Shown here piece after piece: positions 48,978 through 57,118 of a DNA stretch of 61,656 bases. Source of the stretch: Beijerinckiaceae bacterium (lineage in GTDB: Bacteria > Pseudomonadota > Alphaproteobacteria > Rhizobiales > Beijerinckiaceae); contig CANGTC010000007.1 in assembly GCA_947456505.1 (NCBI GenBank), forward strand, positions 1-61,656. Direction: 5' to 3'. Each line of letters begins with the position of its first letter. The stretch's first letter is position 1. The position numbers and the translations under genes are program-made. A model generated the notes under the pieces. That model made no database searches and was not told the origin of the DNA. It saw only the letters and a list, made by a program, of their open reading frames with translations.

Positions 48978-49841
48978 GTGTTCGGCATCATAGGCCTCGT
49001 GCTGCTGTTTGGTTGCGTGTTCGGTGTGTTCGTCGCCCACGGCGGCGATCTTGCGCCCATCATTCACGCAGCGCCATCTGAGCTTGCAACCATCGGCGGC
49101 GCAGCCATCGCCGCCATGTTGATCGGCAATGATCTTGACACCATCAAGGGCGTCGCCGGTGGCTTCGGCAAGATTTTCGGCGGTTCCAAGTGGAAAAAGC
49201 AGGATTTCCTGGACGTCATTTTCCTGGTTTCACGTTTGATGAAAATCTTGCGCGTCGACGGGCCGGTCGCCCTTGAAGCCCATGTCGAGAGTCCGGATTC
49301 GAGCGCAATCTTCGCCGAATATCCCAAGATCATGAAGGATCATCATCTCCTTCATCTCATCACCGACAACATCCGCCTCATGGTTATTTCATCTGGCAAC
49401 CTCAACGCCTATGCGGTTGAGGAGGTGATGGACGCATCGATCAAGGAACATTCGCATCATGCGCAGCATCCTGCCCATGCCCTCGCGTCGATGGCGGGCG
49501 CGTTGCCGGCTCTGGGCATCGTGGCCTGCGTGCTCGGCGTGGTGAAAACCATGGGCGCGATCGACCAGCCTCCAACCGTTCTGGGCGCGCTCATCGGTTC
49601 GGCTCTGGTCGGCACCTTCATCGGCGTGTTCCTCGCTTACGGCATTGTGGAGCCGATGGCGGGCCGCCTGGCTGTGGTCTGCAAGGAAGAGATGCAGATC
49701 ATGCATGTGGTCAAGCAGATTATCGTCGCCAGCCTTCATGGTCATCCCCAGCCTCTCGTCATCGAGGCGGCGCGCGTCACCATCAGCTCGCACAATCAGC
49801 CGAGTTTCGCTGAAGTCTTTGACGGTCTGCGAGGGAAATAG
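48978..49841 (+). CDS. motA: Stator protein MotA
   Basis: Proton-channel subunit of the stator. 287 aa with four membrane helices (about residues 3-20, 33-50, 170-190, 200-225). The large cytoplasmic loop has LMVISSGNLNAYAVEEVMDASIKEH. The P-loop region PALGIVACVLGVVKTMGAI and the GTFIGVFLAYGIVEPM stretch are conserved. GTG start with AGGGAG 6 nt upstream. A GC-rich hairpin (48926-48941) lies in the leader. No clear promoter was found. Confidence 0.96.
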   Translation: MFGIIGLVLLFGCVFGVFVAHGGDLAPIIHAAPSELATIGGAAIAAMLIGNDLDTIKGVAGGFGKIFGGSKWKKQDFLDVIFLVSRLMKILRVDGPVALEAHVESPDSSAIFAEYPKIMKDHHLLHLITDNIRLMVISSGNLNAYAVEEVMDASIKEHSHHAQHPAHALASMAGALPALGIVACVLGVVKTMGAIDQPPTVLGALIGSALVGTFIGVFLAYGIVEPMAGRLAVVCKEEMQIMHVVKQIIVASLHGHPQPLVIEAARVTISSHNQPSFAEVFDGLRGK

Positions 49842-49843
49842 CC

Positions 49844-50866
49844 ATGGCGGAAGCCAAGAAGGGGAAGAAGTCGGAAACCCCGCCTCTCCCCGCTCCGATT
49901 ATCATCAAGAAGGTCCAGCCCGAAGAGGGCGGTGGCCATGGCGGCGCCTGGAAGATTGCGCTGGCGGACATGATGACCGCCATGATGGCCTTCTTCCTTC
50001 TCATGTGGCTGCTCGGCGCGACGGCCGAATCCAAGCGCAAGAGCGTGGCCGACTACTTCAAGCCTACGCCCAAGAGCCTCGTTCAGATGGGTCAGCTCGC
50101 AGGCTCCAATGGCATCCTCGGCGGTCGTTCCATTCTCGATCCGGAAGGCTTGCCAACAGCGGCCTCCCAGACCTCTGTTCTCGATCTCGAGCCGCCCAAG
50201 ATGCCCGAGGGGCAGGACGCGCAGGGCAAGGGCCCGGATAACGAAGACAAGCAGGGTAAGGGCAAGAGCAACGACTCCGGTGACAAGTCCGGCATGGGCA
50301 AAGGCGCCGAGGCGGACGACAAAAACGGCAAGGGCAGTTCCTCGGGCGATCAATCCGAGGCGGCCAAAGCCAAGGCGGCCGCAGAGCAGGATCAGAAGAA
50401 CTTTGACAGCATCGAGCAGGAACTGAGGCAGAAGCTTCAGGACAACAAGGCGCTCGCAGCCTTGCAGGGCCAGGTGCAGTTCATTCGTGACAAGGATGGA
50501 TTGCGCATCGAGGTCATCGACAAGGCTGACTTCTCCATGTTCGCGCTTGGCACTTCAAAGATGGCGCCGCGCGCCCAGCAACTCCTTGACGAGATCGCCA
50601 AAACCGTGGCCGCCATGCCCAACAAGGTCAAGGTGCGCGGACATACCGATAGCGTTCCCTTCTCCAACCCAGAGCAGAAGAACAACTGGTTGCTGTCCGC
50701 AGATCGTGCGGATCAGACCCGCCAGATGCTTGAGAAACGCGGTGTGGCTGGCGATCGGTTCGCCGCTATCGAAGGGGTCGCCGATATCGAGCCATTCGTT
50801 CCGAATGACAAGTCGGATCCTCGCAACAGACGCATCAGCATAACGCTGAAATATCAGGGGCAGTGA
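49844..50866 (+). CDS. motB: Stator protein MotB
   Basis: Peptidoglycan-anchored stator subunit. 340 aa. One membrane helix (about residues 38-58) contains the essential proton-carrying Asp (Asp42 in ALADMMTAMMAFFLLMWLLG). A plug region follows, then a long, repetitive Lys/Gly/Asp/Ser-rich linker (about 125-180). The OmpA-like domain is at the C-terminus (VKVRGHTDSVPFSN, DPRNRRISITLKY). Two bases separate it from motA. Confidence 0.96.
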   Translation: MAEAKKGKKSETPPLPAPIIIKKVQPEEGGGHGGAWKIALADMMTAMMAFFLLMWLLGATAESKRKSVADYFKPTPKSLVQMGQLAGSNGILGGRSILDPEGLPTAASQTSVLDLEPPKMPEGQDAQGKGPDNEDKQGKGKSNDSGDKSGMGKGAEADDKNGKGSSSGDQSEAAKAKAAAEQDQKNFDSIEQELRQKLQDNKALAALQGQVQFIRDKDGLRIEVIDKADFSMFALGTSKMAPRAQQLLDEIAKTVAAMPNKVKVRGHTDSVPFSNPEQKNNWLLSADRADQTRQMLEKRGVAGDRFAAIEGVADIEPFVPNDKSDPRNRRISITLKYQGQ

Positions 50867-50869
50867 TTC

Positions 50870-51169
50870 ATGATGCGCGTGATTGGTCCTCTGCTGGCGT
50901 TGGCATTGGCTCTTTCCAGTGGCGCTTTGGCGAATGACGCCCCGGCGCCGCCGAAAAAGAATGATCCCAATGCGCCGCCGCCAAAGCCGCCTTCCAGCCT
51001 CACGGGCAACGCCATACCGCATTGCGATCTTGGCTCCTATCCGGCCGGCAATATCTGCAAGCCAGCGCCCCCCGGTTTTTATGCCGGTCCAAGCGCAACC
51101 TATCCCACGGCCTGTCCTCCTGGCACAACATCGAGCTATGGCGCGCGCGGCAGGTCGGAGTGCTATTGA
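50870..51169 (+). CDS. Small secreted Cys-motif protein
   Basis: 99 aa with a Sec signal peptide (cleavage near residue 22, SGALAND), a Pro/Lys-rich spacer and a C-terminal part with four cysteines: HCDLGSYPAGNIC, then PPGFYAGPSATYPTACPPGTTSSYGARGRSEC. This spacing resembles the short GCC2/ephrin-receptor-like Cys repeats of eukaryotic proteins. It starts 3 bp after motB, so it may be cotranscribed with the stator genes. Function unknown. Confidence 0.6.
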   Translation: MMRVIGPLLALALALSSGALANDAPAPPKKNDPNAPPPKPPSSLTGNAIPHCDLGSYPAGNICKPAPPGFYAGPSATYPTACPPGTTSSYGARGRSECY

Positions 51170-51882
51170 AAACAGGCGCGGACCGCACAGGCGGGCTGTT
51201 CTGGCATATGCGCGCTCTCGTTGCGCGCAGGTCTCTCTGGAGGCCTTTTCGCGCTGGCGTGGAAGACTGGCTCGCCAGTTGGACGCCGCCTTGCGATGAC
51301 CTGATCCTTGTTGGGCCGAGCGCCGGGTGGTGCCTGCCTGACTCGTTCTTGATGCGGTTTGCGCGCCTGCATGCTTTTGACATAGATCCCGCCGCCCAGA
51401 CTTTATTTCGCTTGCTCCATGGCGGCGCCTTGCGAGGCGCAGGGGCTGATCTGTCTTGGACGCAGGCGGATTTTTTCGCCAACCTCGCCGACATCCTCGC
51501 CGCCCACCCTGGCGCAGCCATTCTCTTTTGCAATGTGGCCGGTCAGCGTTGCATTCAGATCTCGGACGCTCGCATGGTTGAGGCGGAGATGCTGCGGCTG
51601 CAAGAGCAGCTCAAGGGACGATCTTGGGCCTCGTTCCATGATCTTCTGTCCGGTCATTCAAGCTTAGCGTTGCCTCATCGTCACTTAGCCGGACGGATCG
51701 ATGCGCGCGATCTCATCGCCTCCTATGGACTCGGCGGGGAATGGTATGACCACTCCACTGGCAATCTTTTGCCCAAAGGGACGCCCCGCCGCATTTTGCC
51801 ATGGCGCTTTCAGCGAGGGCGCCTGCATTTGATCGAGGCCGGATGGGTGGAGGGGCGGGGGACTATTGATGGGCGAGTTTGA
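51166..51882 (+). CDS. Methyltransferase-like protein
   Basis: 238 aa from a TTG at 51166 that overlaps the preceding stop (TTGA), with GGAG 5 nt upstream; an ATG at 51208 is the alternative. The central sequence looks like a Rossmann-type SAM-binding fold: a glycine-containing first strand/loop (LILVGPSAGWCLP) and an acidic end of strand two (LHAFDIDP). Substrate unknown and no family recognised with confidence. Coupled to the small secreted protein downstream of motB. Confidence 0.5.
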   Translation: MKTGADRTGGLFWHMRALVARRSLWRPFRAGVEDWLASWTPPCDDLILVGPSAGWCLPDSFLMRFARLHAFDIDPAAQTLFRLLHGGALRGAGADLSWTQADFFANLADILAAHPGAAILFCNVAGQRCIQISDARMVEAEMLRLQEQLKGRSWASFHDLLSGHSSLALPHRHLAGRIDARDLIASYGLGGEWYDHSTGNLLPKGTPRRILPWRFQRGRLHLIEAGWVEGRGTIDGRV

Positions 51883-51955
51883 ATTTTGTAATATTTTTGT
51901 TAATCGCTCAGCGTCTTAGTTCTGCCCTCATCCTTGCTCATTTCTGGAGGCCCAA

Positions 51956-53017
51956 ATGAATAGTCCCTTTGTTAAACCCACTCCGGCTTTTGCCGCCTCC
52001 TCCGCCAGAGCGAGGCTCGCGCCCGTCACCATTGAGCGCCGCGCGGTGGGGCCGCGCGATGTTCTGATCGACATCGACTATTGCGGCGTCTGTCACTCGG
52101 ACCTGCACATGGTCAATAACGACTGGGGCATGTCGGCTTTCCCCATGGTGCCCGGCCACGAGATTATCGGGCGCGTTGTCACCACTGGCGCCGAGGTGAC
52201 GGATCTCGTCCCCGGTCAGCGCACCGGCGTGGGGTGTCTCGTCGACAGTTGCCGTCAGTGCGAGGCTTGCGAGGACCATCTGGAGCAGTACTGCGCCAAG
52301 GGTTTCACGCTCACCTACAGCAGTCCCACCAGGGATCCCGGTGGACTGACTTTCGGCGGCTACTCCAAACAGATCGTGGTTGACCGCAATTATGTGGTTA
52401 AAGTGCCTGAGAATCTTGATCCGGCCGCTGCAGCTCCGTTGCTCTGCGCGGGCATCACCACCTATTCGCCCTTGGTCCATTGGAAGGTGGGGCCCGGCAT
52501 GACTGTCGGTGTGATCGGGCTTGGGGGCCTGGGCCACATGGGCGTCAAGTTCGCTCACGCCATGGGCGCGCGGGTGGTCATGATCACCACCTCGGCGCAT
52601 AAGGGCGAGGACGCAAGGCGGCTGGGCGCCGATGAGGTGCTCGTGTCATCCGATGCGCAGGCCATGGCCGCCTCCATGGGCAGGTTCGATTTCCTGCTGA
52701 ACACGATACCCGTGCCCCATGACTTCAACGCCTACATGATGCTGCTGAAGCGTGACTGCACCATGTGCATCGTGGGGGCCATAGGCCCGACCGCGAACCT
52801 GAACACGGCGCCCCTGATCATGGGCCGACGCACGGTGGCGGGCTCCCTGATCGGCGGTCTTAAGGAGACCCAGGAGATGCTGGATTTCGCAGGGCGGCAC
52901 AACGTTGTCGCTGATGTGGAAGTCATCGATATCGCCACCATCAACGAGGCCTATGGGCGCATGCAGCGCAGCGACGTCAAATATCGCTTCGTGATCGACG
53001 TGGCGACGCTGGGTTGA
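51956..53017 (+). CDS. Zinc-dependent alcohol dehydrogenase (cinnamyl-alcohol type)
   Basis: Interconverts alcohols and aldehydes with NAD(P)H. 353 aa, medium-chain dehydrogenase. Catalytic zinc ligands are in CGVCHSD and GHE. Four structural-zinc cysteines are spaced as C-x2-C-x2-C-x7-C. The cofactor loop is GLGGLGHMG. The APLLCAGITTYSPL stretch is typical of the YahK/cinnamyl-alcohol subfamily, which prefers NADP. TGGAGG precedes the ATG. Not related to the flagellar genes. Physiological substrate unknown. Confidence 0.9.
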   Translation: MNSPFVKPTPAFAASSARARLAPVTIERRAVGPRDVLIDIDYCGVCHSDLHMVNNDWGMSAFPMVPGHEIIGRVVTTGAEVTDLVPGQRTGVGCLVDSCRQCEACEDHLEQYCAKGFTLTYSSPTRDPGGLTFGGYSKQIVVDRNYVVKVPENLDPAAAAPLLCAGITTYSPLVHWKVGPGMTVGVIGLGGLGHMGVKFAHAMGARVVMITTSAHKGEDARRLGADEVLVSSDAQAMAASMGRFDFLLNTIPVPHDFNAYMMLLKRDCTMCIVGAIGPTANLNTAPLIMGRRTVAGSLIGGLKETQEMLDFAGRHNVVADVEVIDIATINEAYGRMQRSDVKYRFVIDVATLG

Positions 53018-53032
53018 ATTGCCGCCAGAAGG

Positions 53033-53057
53033 GCCGGGCTCCATATGGAGGTCCGGC
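53033..53057. terminator. Hairpin between convergent genes
   Basis: GCCGG...CTCC pairs with GGAG...CCGGC around an ATAT loop, with small bulges. It lies between the stops of the alcohol dehydrogenase (53017) and the convergent 132-aa gene (53059). No U-run is present, so it is a weak bidirectional terminator candidate. Confidence 0.4.
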
Positions 53058-53058
53058 T

Positions 53059-53457
53059 CTACCGACCCGCCATCATGATCAACTGCAGATAGCAGACGCG
53101 GCGGCGGAAGGTGCGTTCCTGATTGTATTCAAAGATCACCAGCCGTGGCCGCTCCAGATTGAAGCGCTCCACCTTGATGTCGATCTCGTCGGGGAGAAGG
53201 ATTCCCAGGCTGCGCAGGGCCCGGTGAGGATGAGCCTCGATTTGTTCCAGCAGGCTCCTGTCCAGCCAGCAGCGAGCCAGGACCGCGCCAAGGTAATCAA
53301 TGATCCTATCCTTGATCTGCCTTGGATCGATGACGAGTTCGATGGGTGGTTCCTGGACGAACTCCTGCTCAGTAGGCTCCGTCCAGGTAGCGGGGGGCAT
53401 CCCGGTCTCGGGGCCGGGGATCAATGCAGGAAGCTTCTGTGAACTGTTTTCGTCCAT
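53059..53457 (-). CDS. Small protein with NHLP-like region
   Basis: 132 aa, soluble. The middle (about residues 65-110: DRSLLEQIEAHPHRALRSLGILLPDEIDIKVERF, then a hydrophobic strand) resembles the nitrile-hydratase-like leader (NHLP) fold found in some RiPP precursors: L-L-x2-P-x2-AL-x2-LGI-x-LP. There is no double-glycine cleavage site and no core-like tail; a basic tail ends the protein. No modification enzyme is encoded nearby. Function unknown. Confidence 0.5.
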   Translation of the reverse strand: MDENSSQKLPALIPGPETGMPPATWTEPTEQEFVQEPPIELVIDPRQIKDRIIDYLGAVLARCWLDRSLLEQIEAHPHRALRSLGILLPDEIDIKVERFNLERPRLVIFEYNQERTFRRRVCYLQLIMMAGR

Positions 53458-53570
53458 GACGCCGACGCCAACTCACGCACTAATGACAAGCTTAAGAGTA
53501 CTAGTTTGTAAAAATAGTGATTTTCAAGGTGTTTGGCAACGCTCCCGGCATGGCCCGGTCAGATTTTCGT

Positions 53571-53801
53571 TCAGCTGATCACCATGACGTCCGCATGGGC
53601 GGGGCGCAGCAGGCCAGCCGAGTAATGCACTTGAACATATTCCATGCCCAGCATCGAGGGCTCGATGGAGACCGGTACGGCGTCGCTGAAGTCCGGGCGG
53701 ATGCGATCCCGGATGAGCTCTTCATCCCTGGTGGCTTCGCAATGGATGACGATTTTCTCGACGGCGCCAAAGAGGATGGATTTAACGCTAATCATCTTCA
53801 T
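53571..53801 (-). CDS. Small hypothetical protein
   Basis: 76 aa, no signal or membrane segment. I do not recognise it. The C-terminal half (VPVSIEPSMLGMEYVQVHYS) could be beta-rich. It lies upstream of, and in the same direction as, the NHLP-like gene, 113 bp away. The ribosome site is poor. Possibly a partner of that gene. Confidence 0.35.
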   Translation of the reverse strand: MKMISVKSILFGAVEKIVIHCEATRDEELIRDRIRPDFSDAVPVSIEPSMLGMEYVQVHYSAGLLRPAHADVMVIS

Positions 53802-54130
53802 GCTCTCAGTTTGTACGGCCTCGGTCTACGGTAGGCGCTGAAGGTCTAGCAAGTCTGGGGCCAGCGGAAATTTTTTATGCAACATCCTGTTTTATTTGAT
53901 ATTTATTTAAATCTTGGCGCCGCCTGTCGAAAAGCGTCGGTCAGGGCGGCCAAGGGCGGGGATTTTCCGGTAGCTTTCGACAAGTGTGAATCATATCATG
54001 TTCAGGATTTCTAAAGGGCTCTGGGCGAAAAAACACGATATCGCCTCAGTGGCGCCGGATAAGGTGGCGGTCCAGCTGACGGTGGCCGGATGGCGGGCGC
54101 AATGCGCATGCAGCATGTGAGTATGAAGAA
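53802..54130. other. Intergenic region, 329 bp
   Basis: AT-rich around 53870-53915. An 8-bp inverted repeat, TGTCGAAA (53925-53932) and TTTCGACA (53975-53982), may be a regulatory site. No RNA gene or clear promoter recognised. Confidence 0.4.
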
Positions 54131-54586
54131 ATGAGCGCGCATATGACCATCCGCTCGGCGGCGTCGTTGATTGTGATCTTCGTCACGCTGGTTTCCCCCT
54201 TGGCTTTCGCCCAAGGCTCGAATCCTGCCCCTGCGAAGGCCGAGCAGGAGGGGCCTCTTGAATCATTCGGCCAGTTGATCGGCCTGCGGTCCAAAGCGGT
54301 CACACCAGCTGACTTTGTGCGGGAGTCCCGTCCTGCGGAAAGCAATTTTATTCCGGTGCACAGTCCCCGGCCCACCACCCAGGATCGGCTCTACACGACC
54401 GACGAGTTGCGGGCCAAGGAGCGTGAACTCGACGCCTTGAAGGCCACGCATGACCAGTTGGGCGGTCGCCCTCCCGCCAAGGTCGTCTACAAGCCTCTTC
54501 AGGCGCCCACCCCATCCCCGGTCGCGCCGGTCAGGGCGCCGCAACCCCCGGCTGAAGTAAAATTGACAATTCCCCAGAACCGTTGA
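54131..54586 (+). CDS. Secreted hypothetical protein
   Basis: 151 aa with a Sec signal peptide (about residues 10-31, ending in PLAFAQG). The mature part has a charged helix (TTDELRAKERELDALKATHDQL) and a Pro/Ala-rich tail. No family recognised. It should be periplasmic. It precedes the aminotransferase by about 100 bp; a link is not evident. Confidence 0.6.
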   Translation: MSAHMTIRSAASLIVIFVTLVSPLAFAQGSNPAPAKAEQEGPLESFGQLIGLRSKAVTPADFVRESRPAESNFIPVHSPRPTTQDRLYTTDELRAKERELDALKATHDQLGGRPPAKVVYKPLQAPTPSPVAPVRAPQPPAEVKLTIPQNR

Positions 54587-54685
54587 TCAACCGCTCCCAG
54601 AATGCGGATTTCTTAAGGTCTGCCTGGCAGGATTGGCGCCCCGGTCAGGATCAGGTACACCGGCACAGTTTTCGAGGATGAATCG

Positions 54686-55903
54686 ATGAGCGACTTCCAT
54701 CGCGTCAAACGCCTGCCCCCCTATGTGTTCGAACAGGTGAACCGCCTGAAGGCCTTGGCGCGGGCCAATGGGGCTGACATCATCGACCTGGGCATGGGCA
54801 ATCCGGATTTGCCAGCGCCCCGCCATGTAATCGAGAAACTTGTCGAGACAGCTGGCAAGCCGCGCACGGACCGCTATTCCGCCTCCAAGGGCATCGCTGG
54901 CCTTCGCCGCGCTCAGGCCTCCTATTATGAGCGCCGCTTTGGCGTGAAGCTCAATCCAGACACCCAGGTGGTCGCGACCCTCGGCTCCAAGGAGGGATTC
55001 GCCAATATGGCTCAGGCCATTACGGCGCCTGGCGATGTGGTGGTGGTGCCCAACCCCTCCTATCCCATCCACGCCTTCGGCTTCCTCATGGCGGGCGGCG
55101 TGATCCGCTCGGTCAACGCTGACCCGACCCCGGATTTCTTCCATCAGCTAGAACGGGCGGTGATCCACTCCATTCCCAAGCCCATCGCCATCGTGACCTG
55201 CTATCCGTCCAATCCGACGGCCTGCGTGGCGGGCCTTGATTTCTATAAGGACCTCGTCGCCTTCGCGAAGAAGCATGAGTTGTTCATCCTTTCCGACCTC
55301 GCCTATGCCGAGGTCTATTTCGATGACAACCCACCCCCGTCCGTGCTCCAGATCCCTGGCGCCAACGATGTGACGGTGGAGTTCACCTCCATGTCCAAGA
55401 CCTTCTCCATGGCGGGTTGGCGCATCGGCTTCGCCGTTGGCAACGAGCGCCTGCTCGCGGCTCTGGCGCGTGTGAAGTCGTATCTGGACTATGGCGCCTA
55501 TACGCCTATCCAGGTTGCGGCCGCCGCCGCCCTGAATGGCCCCGAGGATTGCATTGTTGAGATGCGCTCCATCTACAAGAAGCGCCGTGATGTGCTGGTG
55601 GAGAGCTTCGCCGCCGCTGGTTGGGACATTCCCGCGCCGCAGGCGACCATGTTCGCCTGGGTGCCGGTGCCGGAGAAATTCCGCCACCTCGGCAGCCTCG
55701 AATTCTCCAAGCTGATGATCGAGAAGGCGGATGTGGCGGTGGCGCCGGGCATCGGCTTTGGCGAATTCGGCGACGACTATGTGCGCCTCGCCATCGTCGA
55801 GAATGAACAGCGCATCCGCCAGGCGGCGCGCGGCGTGCGGCGGTTTTTCGATCAGGCGGACCAGATCCTGCACAATGTTTTGCCGATCAAGCGGCCGGCC
55901 TGA
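54686..55903 (+). CDS. PLP-dependent aminotransferase (AlaC / LL-DAP aminotransferase group)
   Basis: Class I/II aminotransferase, probably transferring amino groups to pyruvate or another 2-oxo acid in amino-acid synthesis. 405 aa. Landmarks: DIIDLGMGNPDLPAP near the N-terminus, CYPSNPTA (cofactor ring), DLAYAEVYFD, and the catalytic-Lys segment SMSKTFSMAGWRIGF. In related alphaproteobacteria such a gene commonly lies directly before homoserine dehydrogenase and glpX; here about 4 kb of other genes intervene. A perfect terminator follows. Confidence 0.9.
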   Translation: MSDFHRVKRLPPYVFEQVNRLKALARANGADIIDLGMGNPDLPAPRHVIEKLVETAGKPRTDRYSASKGIAGLRRAQASYYERRFGVKLNPDTQVVATLGSKEGFANMAQAITAPGDVVVVPNPSYPIHAFGFLMAGGVIRSVNADPTPDFFHQLERAVIHSIPKPIAIVTCYPSNPTACVAGLDFYKDLVAFAKKHELFILSDLAYAEVYFDDNPPPSVLQIPGANDVTVEFTSMSKTFSMAGWRIGFAVGNERLLAALARVKSYLDYGAYTPIQVAAAAALNGPEDCIVEMRSIYKKRRDVLVESFAAAGWDIPAPQATMFAWVPVPEKFRHLGSLEFSKLMIEKADVAVAPGIGFGEFGDDYVRLAIVENEQRIRQAARGVRRFFDQADQILHNVLPIKRPA

Positions 55904-55923
55904 TCGGTCTGCAAGCTCTTCTG

Positions 55924-55953
55924 AAAGGCCAGCCCCAAAGGCTGGCCTTTTTT
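55924..55953 (+). terminator. Rho-independent terminator
   Basis: An 11-bp perfect stem (AAAGGCCAGCC with GGCTGGCCTTT), a 5-nt loop and six T at the end. It ends the aminotransferase transcript and separates it from the TctC genes. Confidence 0.92.
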
Positions 55954-56043
55954 GATTTCATAGGCCAGTGGACGTGACGGGCGACTTCTGGTCTCATGCG
56001 CGCGCGGGCGTCATATTCGCCTCGGCAAAACAAGGGATTGGAA

Positions 56044-57105
56044 ATGCACGGTATGGGATTTGCCTGGATTCGACGCCTCGGTGCTTGGGCGATCACTGGC
56101 TCTGTGGTTCTTTGCGGGGTTGGCTTCGCGCGCGCTGACGATGCGGCTGTGGCGTCCTTCTACAAAGGTAAGACCATCACCATTCTGGTCGGCTCCTCAG
56201 CTGGTGGCGGCTATGACACCTATGCGCGCCTGATCGCCCGGCACATGACCAAGCATATGCCTGGCAATCCAGCAGTGATCGTTTCCAATATGCCGGGCGC
56301 GGGCAGCAATGTGGCCGCGAACTATATCTACAACGCCGCCGCCAAGGACGGGACGATGATCGGCGCGCTATACGGCGGCTCGCCGCTGGAGCCCCTGATC
56401 GGCACGACGCCGGTGCAGCATGATCCCTCGAAGTCGCCCTTTCTCGGCAGCGCCAACAATGACGTCTATATCTGCGTAGCGCGCAAGGACGCGCCCCAGC
56501 AGACCATCGAGGATGTGTTCAAGACGGAGCTGCTGGCCGGCGCCAGCAACGCCAGCTCAACGGCGGATTTCCCGTCCATCCTAAATGCGGTCATCGGCAC
56601 CAAATTCAAGCTTGTGCTTGGTTACCCCGGCAGTCGCGAAATCGGGCTCGCCATCGACAAGGGCGAGGTGCTTTCGGCCTGCGGGCTCGCCTGGCCCTCC
56701 GCTTCCGTCACCAATCCCGGCTGGTTCGGCGAGAAGGGCACGATGCGCGTGCTGCTTCAGGCCCATCCCAAGGGCCATGCGGAGCTGAACGCCATGGGCG
56801 TGCCCAACGCCATGAGCTTCGCGAAGACGGACGAGCAGCGCGCCATGCTGGAACTCTTCTTCGCGCAGGAGGTCTTCGGCCGTCCCTATGTGGTTGCGCC
56901 CCAGGTGCCGAAGGATCGCGTGGAGGCTCTGCGCAAAGCCTTCTGGGACACGCTGAAGGATCCGGAACTGCTGGCGGACGCCAAGCGCGCCAATCTGGAG
57001 GTCGATCCGGTCTCGGCTGACGAGGTTCAGGCGTTGATTGCGAAGATCTATGCTGCGCCAAGGGAGATCACGGAAAAGATCAAGAAGGCCATTCAGCTGA
57101 ACTGA
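56044..57105 (+). CDS. TctC/Bug-family periplasmic binding protein (first copy)
   Basis: Binds carboxylate or related solutes for tripartite tricarboxylate transport, or serves as a sensor. 353 aa from the ATG at 56044; the longer frame would bury the signal peptide (IRRLGAWAITGSVVLCGVGFARA). Family features: GKTITILVGSSAGGGYDTYARLIARHM, GNPAVIVSNMPGAGSNVAANYIYN. No TctA/TctB membrane genes lie in the window. It is followed 13 bp later by a clear paralogue. Confidence 0.88.
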   Translation: MHGMGFAWIRRLGAWAITGSVVLCGVGFARADDAAVASFYKGKTITILVGSSAGGGYDTYARLIARHMTKHMPGNPAVIVSNMPGAGSNVAANYIYNAAAKDGTMIGALYGGSPLEPLIGTTPVQHDPSKSPFLGSANNDVYICVARKDAPQQTIEDVFKTELLAGASNASSTADFPSILNAVIGTKFKLVLGYPGSREIGLAIDKGEVLSACGLAWPSASVTNPGWFGEKGTMRVLLQAHPKGHAELNAMGVPNAMSFAKTDEQRAMLELFFAQEVFGRPYVVAPQVPKDRVEALRKAFWDTLKDPELLADAKRANLEVDPVSADEVQALIAKIYAAPREITEKIKKAIQLN

Positions 57106-57118
57106 GCGGGAGGGATCG

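Noticed and set aside
55148-55873. 241-codon minus frame opposite the aminotransferase
   Set aside because: Shadow; His/Arg/Gly-rich translation typical of antisense GC-rich genes.
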